Shown piece after piece: positions 60,331-64,000 of a DNA stretch of 64,000 nt. This stretch comes from VGWB01 sp964480945 (GTDB taxonomy: Bacteria; Bacteroidota; Ignavibacteria; UBA10030), in contig CAYZRX010000008.1 in NCBI GenBank assembly GCA_964480945.1, positions 23,787 to 87,786 of the forward strand, read 5' to 3'. Position 1 is the first letter of the stretch. Each line of letters begins with the position of its first letter. The position numbers were made by a program, and so were the translations under genes. The notes below the pieces were generated by a model. It did not search any database. It was not told where the DNA came from and saw only the letters and a list, made by a program, of their open reading frames with translations.

Positions 60331-61209
60331 ATGAAGAGACGTTCATTCTTGAAAGTCGTGCCCCTCGCGGCAACCATGCCGATGCTGTTGAAGGTATCCG
60401 GGCTCGGGAAGATCTTTTTTCCCGACGACAATGACGCCGCCATCTGCTCAAGGAAATTCACGCTTGCCGTGTCGCTGAAGCTTCGCGAGAAACCGATCGG
60501 CGAAGTCATCGTAGCAATCGGTAAGTCCTTTCTCGGCACCGACTATGTCGCAAACACGCTCGAGGAGCCGGGGGAGGAACATCTCGTTGTGAACTTACGG
60601 GGGCTGGATTGCGTTTCCTTTTGTGAGAACTCGCTCGTTCTCACCCGGTGCATCAAGAAAAACAAGATGACGTTCAACGACTACAAAGCGGAGCTCCAGT
60701 TCATTCGCTACCGAGGCGGAATCATCAATCGTTATCCCAGCCGGTTGCATTATTTCTCGGACTATATCGAGGACAATGTGAAGAAGGGCGTTCTGAAGGA
60801 CGTGACAAGAGAGATCGGCGGCGTTCCGTACAAGAAGACAATCGATTTCATGTCGACTCACCCGGGATCCTACCGGCAGCTCACGGAGCATCCAGAGTTC
60901 GTTGAAATCATCCGGCAACAGGAGGCAGAGATCAACAAGCGGAGCATGGTGCACATACCAAAGGGTGATGTCGAGAAGGTCTCCGACCGGATCCACGGAG
61001 GAGACATCCTCGCTATTACAACCGACATCCCCGGCCTGGATATATCACACACGGGTCTCGCGGTCTGGCAGGCTGGCAAGCTCCACTTCATGCATGCCCC
61101 GAATGTCGGCTCGAAGGTGCTGATCACGGAGAAGACCCTCGCAGACTATCTCGCGGGCAACAAGAAGCAGGCGGGCATCATGGTTGCACGAGCGGTCGAG
61201 CCGGCCTGA
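60331..61209 (+). CDS. DUF1460 N-acetylmuramoyl-L-alanine amidase-like protein
   Basis: A 292-residue protein with a signal starting MKRRSFLKVVPLAATMPMLL, possibly Tat-like (RR-S-F-L-K). The DUF1460 core carries the catalytic C94 (LRGLDCVSFCEN) and H240 (ISHTGLAVWQ), with RYRGGIINRYPSRLHYFSDYI between. This cysteine-peptidase fold is related to NlpC/P60 and cleaves peptidoglycan stem peptides or recycles muropeptides. GAGGAG precedes the ATG. It starts 14 bp after the barrel gene and may be coupled with it. Confidence 0.82.
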   Translation: MKRRSFLKVVPLAATMPMLLKVSGLGKIFFPDDNDAAICSRKFTLAVSLKLREKPIGEVIVAIGKSFLGTDYVANTLEEPGEEHLVVNLRGLDCVSFCENSLVLTRCIKKNKMTFNDYKAELQFIRYRGGIINRYPSRLHYFSDYIEDNVKKGVLKDVTREIGGVPYKKTIDFMSTHPGSYRQLTEHPEFVEIIRQQEAEINKRSMVHIPKGDVEKVSDRIHGGDILAITTDIPGLDISHTGLAVWQAGKLHFMHAPNVGSKVLITEKTLADYLAGNKKQAGIMVARAVEPA

Positions 61210-61281
61210 TGGCGCCGTTGCAATCCATTCCTCTTTTCAGTATGATGGAAGCCCTATGACGTTGAAGAGTGCGCACAACTG

Positions 61282-62796
61282 ATGGCGATGAAGCGTACCA
61301 TATCGTGGTTTTTGATACTTGGAATTCACAGCGCGCTGCCGGGCAGTCCACGCCTTTGTGCCCAACAGCCAGTCACCGCGCCGAGAGATTCGACGCAGAT
61401 CGTCATCAACGGAAAACGGATTTCAATTTCCTACGGCCGCCCGTCGATGCGCGGCCGGAAGATCATGGGTGACTTCGTCCGGTACAACTCCGTATGGAGA
61501 ACGGGCTCCGGCCAGTCCACGACGCTTACGACAGAAGCCGGCCTTGAGCTCGGCGGTATGGAGATTCCGGTCGGTTCGTACTCACTCTGGACCCTTCCCT
61601 CGGAGCGGGAGTGGAAGCTGATCATCAACAAGCAGGCGGGACAATGGGGTACCGTCTACAATCCACAGCAGGACCTTGCCCGCATCACCCTTCAAAAAAG
61701 AATGCTTACGAAGCCCGTTGAGAAGCTCACGATTACGCTCGAGCGCACGACGAACTTTTCCGGAGTCCTCAAGATCGAGTGGGAGTATACGTCGCTCTCC
61801 GTTCCGTTCAAGGTCAGCCCGGTCCCCATCATTGCCATCCCCTCCGCACCACGACAGGGGGGGATCTCGGGCAACTACATCAACGTGAGCCCTCGCGATT
61901 CGGTGGAGATCACCGTCGACGGCAAGAAGATTTCGATCAACTACGGCCGGCCATCCGCACGCGGCCGGAAGATCATGGGAGGCGTGGTACCGTACGGGCA
62001 GGTCTGGCGGACAGGGGCAAACGAAGCGACAACGTTTGTCACGCAAGCGGACCTCGAGCTCGGCGGGATGGAAATTCCCAAGGGCGCGTATACGATCTAC
62101 ACTCTTCCTTCCGAGACCCAGTGGAAGCTGATCATCAACAAGCAGGTGGGGCAATGGGGGACCGTGTACGACGCTCAGCAGGACCTGGCCCGGATCAACC
62201 TCGAGAAGAAGCAGCTGACCCACCCCGTCGAGAAACTTACCTTCAGCCTCGATCATGGTGCGAACGGCTCCGGCGTGCTCAGGATCGAGTGGGCATACGC
62301 ATCCCTCTCGGTTCCCTTTAAGGTGAGCCCCATCCCAATCATCGCAAGCCCCCGGGACTCGGTAGAGCTCTTCCTCGGCGGGCGCAAGATCTCGGTAAAC
62401 TATGGCCGCCCGCTGGCTCGCGGCCGAAAGGTCATGGGGAGCCTCGTTCCATACAATAAGGTCTGGAGAACGGGGGCCAACGAGGCGACGGCATTCGCCA
62501 CCGACGCTGATCTCGTGCTCGGGTCGGCCACAATCCCAAAGGGCGTGTACTCTCTCTACACCCTGCCATCAAGAACAACGTGGCAGCTCATCATCAACAA
62601 AGAGACCGGTCAATCCGGATTGGTGTATCACCGCAAGCTGGATCTGGCACGCGTGAAGATGCAGAAACGAGCGTTGAAGAACTTCGTGGAGCGGTTTACT
62701 ATTTCGTTCGAGAGGACTGGCGAACGTTCCGGACTCTTGAAGCTCGAATGGGAGAAGACATCGCTCTCTGTTCCCCTGAAACTGGCAGGAAAATGA
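61282..62796 (+). CDS. Triple DUF2911 exported protein
   Basis: A 504-residue protein with signal peptide 1-28 (ending CAQQ) and three tandem DUF2911 units (about 38-175, 198-345, 350-500). Each unit has the same landmarks: ISINYGRPSARGRKIMG, VWRTGANEATTF, a YTLPSE strand, KLIINKQ and a closing SLSVPFKVSP. Single-domain DUF2911 proteins are common in Bacteroidota; three in one chain suggest internal duplication. Function is unknown. The repeats are similar along the whole unit but not identical. Confidence 0.85.
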   Translation: MAMKRTISWFLILGIHSALPGSPRLCAQQPVTAPRDSTQIVINGKRISISYGRPSMRGRKIMGDFVRYNSVWRTGSGQSTTLTTEAGLELGGMEIPVGSYSLWTLPSEREWKLIINKQAGQWGTVYNPQQDLARITLQKRMLTKPVEKLTITLERTTNFSGVLKIEWEYTSLSVPFKVSPVPIIAIPSAPRQGGISGNYINVSPRDSVEITVDGKKISINYGRPSARGRKIMGGVVPYGQVWRTGANEATTFVTQADLELGGMEIPKGAYTIYTLPSETQWKLIINKQVGQWGTVYDAQQDLARINLEKKQLTHPVEKLTFSLDHGANGSGVLRIEWAYASLSVPFKVSPIPIIASPRDSVELFLGGRKISVNYGRPLARGRKVMGSLVPYNKVWRTGANEATAFATDADLVLGSATIPKGVYSLYTLPSRTTWQLIINKETGQSGLVYHRKLDLARVKMQKRALKNFVERFTISFERTGERSGLLKLEWEKTSLSVPLKLAGK

Positions 62797-62840
62797 GAGT
62801 AACCTCGTCGAACGTTTCCGGATCCTAGGAGATGCCTCAG

Positions 62841-63071
62841 ATGCCGACGAAAATCACTTTCAAGAACAACGGGAGTCTCCGCATCGAGGGCGACTTCGAG
62901 ATGTACGACCAGAACGGTGAGAAGTTCGATCTGAGCGGCCGCACACTGATCAAACTCTGCCGGTGCGGCCAGAGCACGGACAAGCCATTTTGCGACAGCA
63001 CGCACAAGGTGTGCGGCTTCCAATCGGAGATCGTCGCCCGCGTGGTTCCCCCGCCCGCTCCGAAGACATAG
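62841..63071 (+). CDS. CDGSH-type iron-sulfur protein
   Basis: A 76-residue protein with the CDGSH cluster motif: LCRCGQSTDKPFCDSTH, giving C-x-C, the third Cys and the His ligand of a [2Fe-2S] cluster. The Gly after Asp is replaced by Ser. It also has a KITFKNNGSLRIEGDFEMYDQNG opening seen in the single-CDGSH bacterial forms. Start 62841 was chosen because AGGAG lies nine bases before; 62832 would overlap that site. Its role is presumably redox or iron-sulfur transfer. Confidence 0.8.
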   Translation: MPTKITFKNNGSLRIEGDFEMYDQNGEKFDLSGRTLIKLCRCGQSTDKPFCDSTHKVCGFQSEIVARVVPPPAPKT

Positions 63072-63090
63072 GCTCCGCCTCGATGCCGCT

Positions 63091-63111
63091 AAGCCGGACG
63101 CCGTCCGGCTT
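63091..63111. terminator. Convergent hairpin between the CDGSH and RNA methyltransferase genes
   Basis: AAGCCGGAC and GTCCGGCTT form a perfect 9-bp stem with a 3-nt loop. The hairpin lies 19 bp after the CDGSH stop and touches the stop codon of the minus-strand gene at 63111. No strong T tract is present. Confidence 0.5.
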
Positions 63112-63923
63112 CACAATTTCCGCTGTCGCTGCACCTCGTACAAGAAGACCGCGCTGGCGCTTGCGACGTTCAGCGAGTCGACCCCCTCCTTCATCGGGAT
63201 CGCCACTGCTTCATCACAGACCGCAAGAACCTCCGGTGAAACCCCCTCCCCTTCGCTGCCGAAGACGAGGCAAGAATCTTCCGTCAGCCGGGCTTCCTGA
63301 ATCACTTTCTCCCGAGCATGCGGATGTGCGGCAAGGACCCGTATCTTGTGGATTGTGCGGATCCGATCCAATGTGCCGACGAGACTGGAGACGTGCACAA
63401 CGGGTAGATCGAAGACCGTTCCCATCGAGTTTCTCACAGCTCGCCGCAAGTAGGGGCTGCTCGAGTTTTCGCCGACGAGGAACGCCTGAACGCCGAAGGC
63501 CGCACAATTCCGAACGAGCACGCCAAGGTTTTCCGCGTTCGTCAGGCCGTCTACCGCGACCATGAGGTATGGTCGGGCACTCGCCGCCAAGACGTCGTCG
63601 AGCCTCGCCGGCTGGGGAATCCTGCCCACAGCCATGATCCCCTGATGGAGATGGAAACCCACGATTGCCTCGACGTGTCTTTTGTCGGCGATGAAGACGG
63701 ACAGGTCACCGGATCGCACCTCCAACAGCGGCTGGTAGATGGTCAGCCATTCCGGCGTCATCAGGATGGAGACGGTCTCCAACTTGCTCTCGAGAAGGCG
63801 TCGCACTACTTTTTCACCCTCGGCGACAAAAATGCCCTGTTGTCGGTGTTCGACCGGCCGGCGGAGCGTCCGATAAGGGCGAAGCTCCGGTGCCTCCAGT
63901 CCGGTGATGGGTACGATCTTCAT
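63111..63923 (-). CDS. SpoU/TrmH-family RNA 2'-O-methyltransferase
   Basis: A 270-residue SPOUT methyltransferase. The N-terminal substrate-binding domain (about 20-100, QQGIFVAEGEKVVRRLLES) precedes the knotted catalytic domain with the family motifs VAVDGLTNAENLGVLVRNCAAFG (about 125-147), CLVFGSEGEGVS and IPMKEGVDSLNVASASAVFLYE. It transfers methyl from SAM to a ribose in rRNA or tRNA; the target is not apparent. ATG 63923 was chosen; a TTG three codons earlier is less likely. Confidence 0.88.
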   Translation of the reverse strand: MKIVPITGLEAPELRPYRTLRRPVEHRQQGIFVAEGEKVVRRLLESKLETVSILMTPEWLTIYQPLLEVRSGDLSVFIADKRHVEAIVGFHLHQGIMAVGRIPQPARLDDVLAASARPYLMVAVDGLTNAENLGVLVRNCAAFGVQAFLVGENSSSPYLRRAVRNSMGTVFDLPVVHVSSLVGTLDRIRTIHKIRVLAAHPHAREKVIQEARLTEDSCLVFGSEGEGVSPEVLAVCDEAVAIPMKEGVDSLNVASASAVFLYEVQRQRKL

Positions 63924-64000
63924 AAACCTCAACTTAGCTGTGGGTCGCGGGCGTTAGATAATGATACACGTTGAGGGTCTTGAAATCAACATCCAGGAGT

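Overview
The window is about 64 kb of gene-dense bacterial chromosome, moderately GC-rich, with roughly 60 protein genes. I saw no rRNA, tRNA, CRISPR array, transposase or phage gene. It looks like a member of the FCB group, most likely a Bacteroidota/Ignavibacteria-type lineage. The signs are: the CoaBC protein has an Asp where most bacteria have Asn in the PxMNxxMW motif and lacks the usual active-site Cys, as I recall for Bacteroidota homologues; many proteins look like outer-membrane barrels ending in Phe; lipoproteins are common; and yicC, gmk, an Rpb6-type omega gene and coaBC sit together. This placement is inference, since no rRNA is present.

Left part (1-11.5 kb): the end of a methyltransferase, a membrane-anchored DinB protein, a phosphoesterase, an ECF sigma/anti-sigma pair, an M14 carboxypeptidase, a bactofilin-plus-barrel outer-membrane protein, pdxJ, an SppA protease fused to a barrel-like N-terminal region, and an exported M24 aminopeptidase.

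12.0-17.3 kb holds the most unusual locus. A three-gene cassette of small proteins with one N-terminal hydrophobic helix (pseudopilin-like A, PilW-like B, PilX-like C with a beta-helix-like C-terminal half) occurs twice in tandem, each copy closed by nearly the same terminator. The copies have diverged mostly at synonymous sites, and their upstream regions differ: an 8-bp inverted repeat before copy 1, a near-perfect sigma70-type promoter before copy 2.

17.5-28.8 kb: a D-threonine aldolase/D-serine dehydratase-like enzyme; a probable two-part magnesium system (PRC-barrel/MgtE-N/CBS protein plus an NRMT-like NRAMP relative); an SDR enzyme; a thiamine-binding protein; and a sulfur-redox group (small Cys-rich protein, DsrC, cytochrome b-like membrane subunit, HdrD/DsrK-like iron-sulfur protein, cysteine desulfurase). 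A second class-V aminotransferase follows, with a striking array of degenerate 7-bp repeats at its 3' end.

28.8-46.5 kb: an amidohydrolase lipoprotein, an outer-membrane barrel/lipoprotein pair, a PPOX-family flavoprotein, an RbsBAC-type importer operon ending in a zinc-motif MtaA/UroD-family methyltransferase, an M48 protease, two neighbouring S9 peptidases and a Cys/Met-metabolism PLP enzyme.

46.5-64 kb: a second ECF sigma/anti-sigma pair, a membrane protein, rqcH, then the divergent yicC-gmk-rpoZ-coaBC-uracil-DNA glycosylase series (with DnaA-box-like sites between rqcH and yicC), an MbfA-type ferritin/VIT iron transporter, small membrane proteins, dnaB, a barrel protein, a DUF1460 amidase-like enzyme, a triple-DUF2911 protein, a CDGSH iron-sulfur protein and a SpoU-type RNA methyltransferase.
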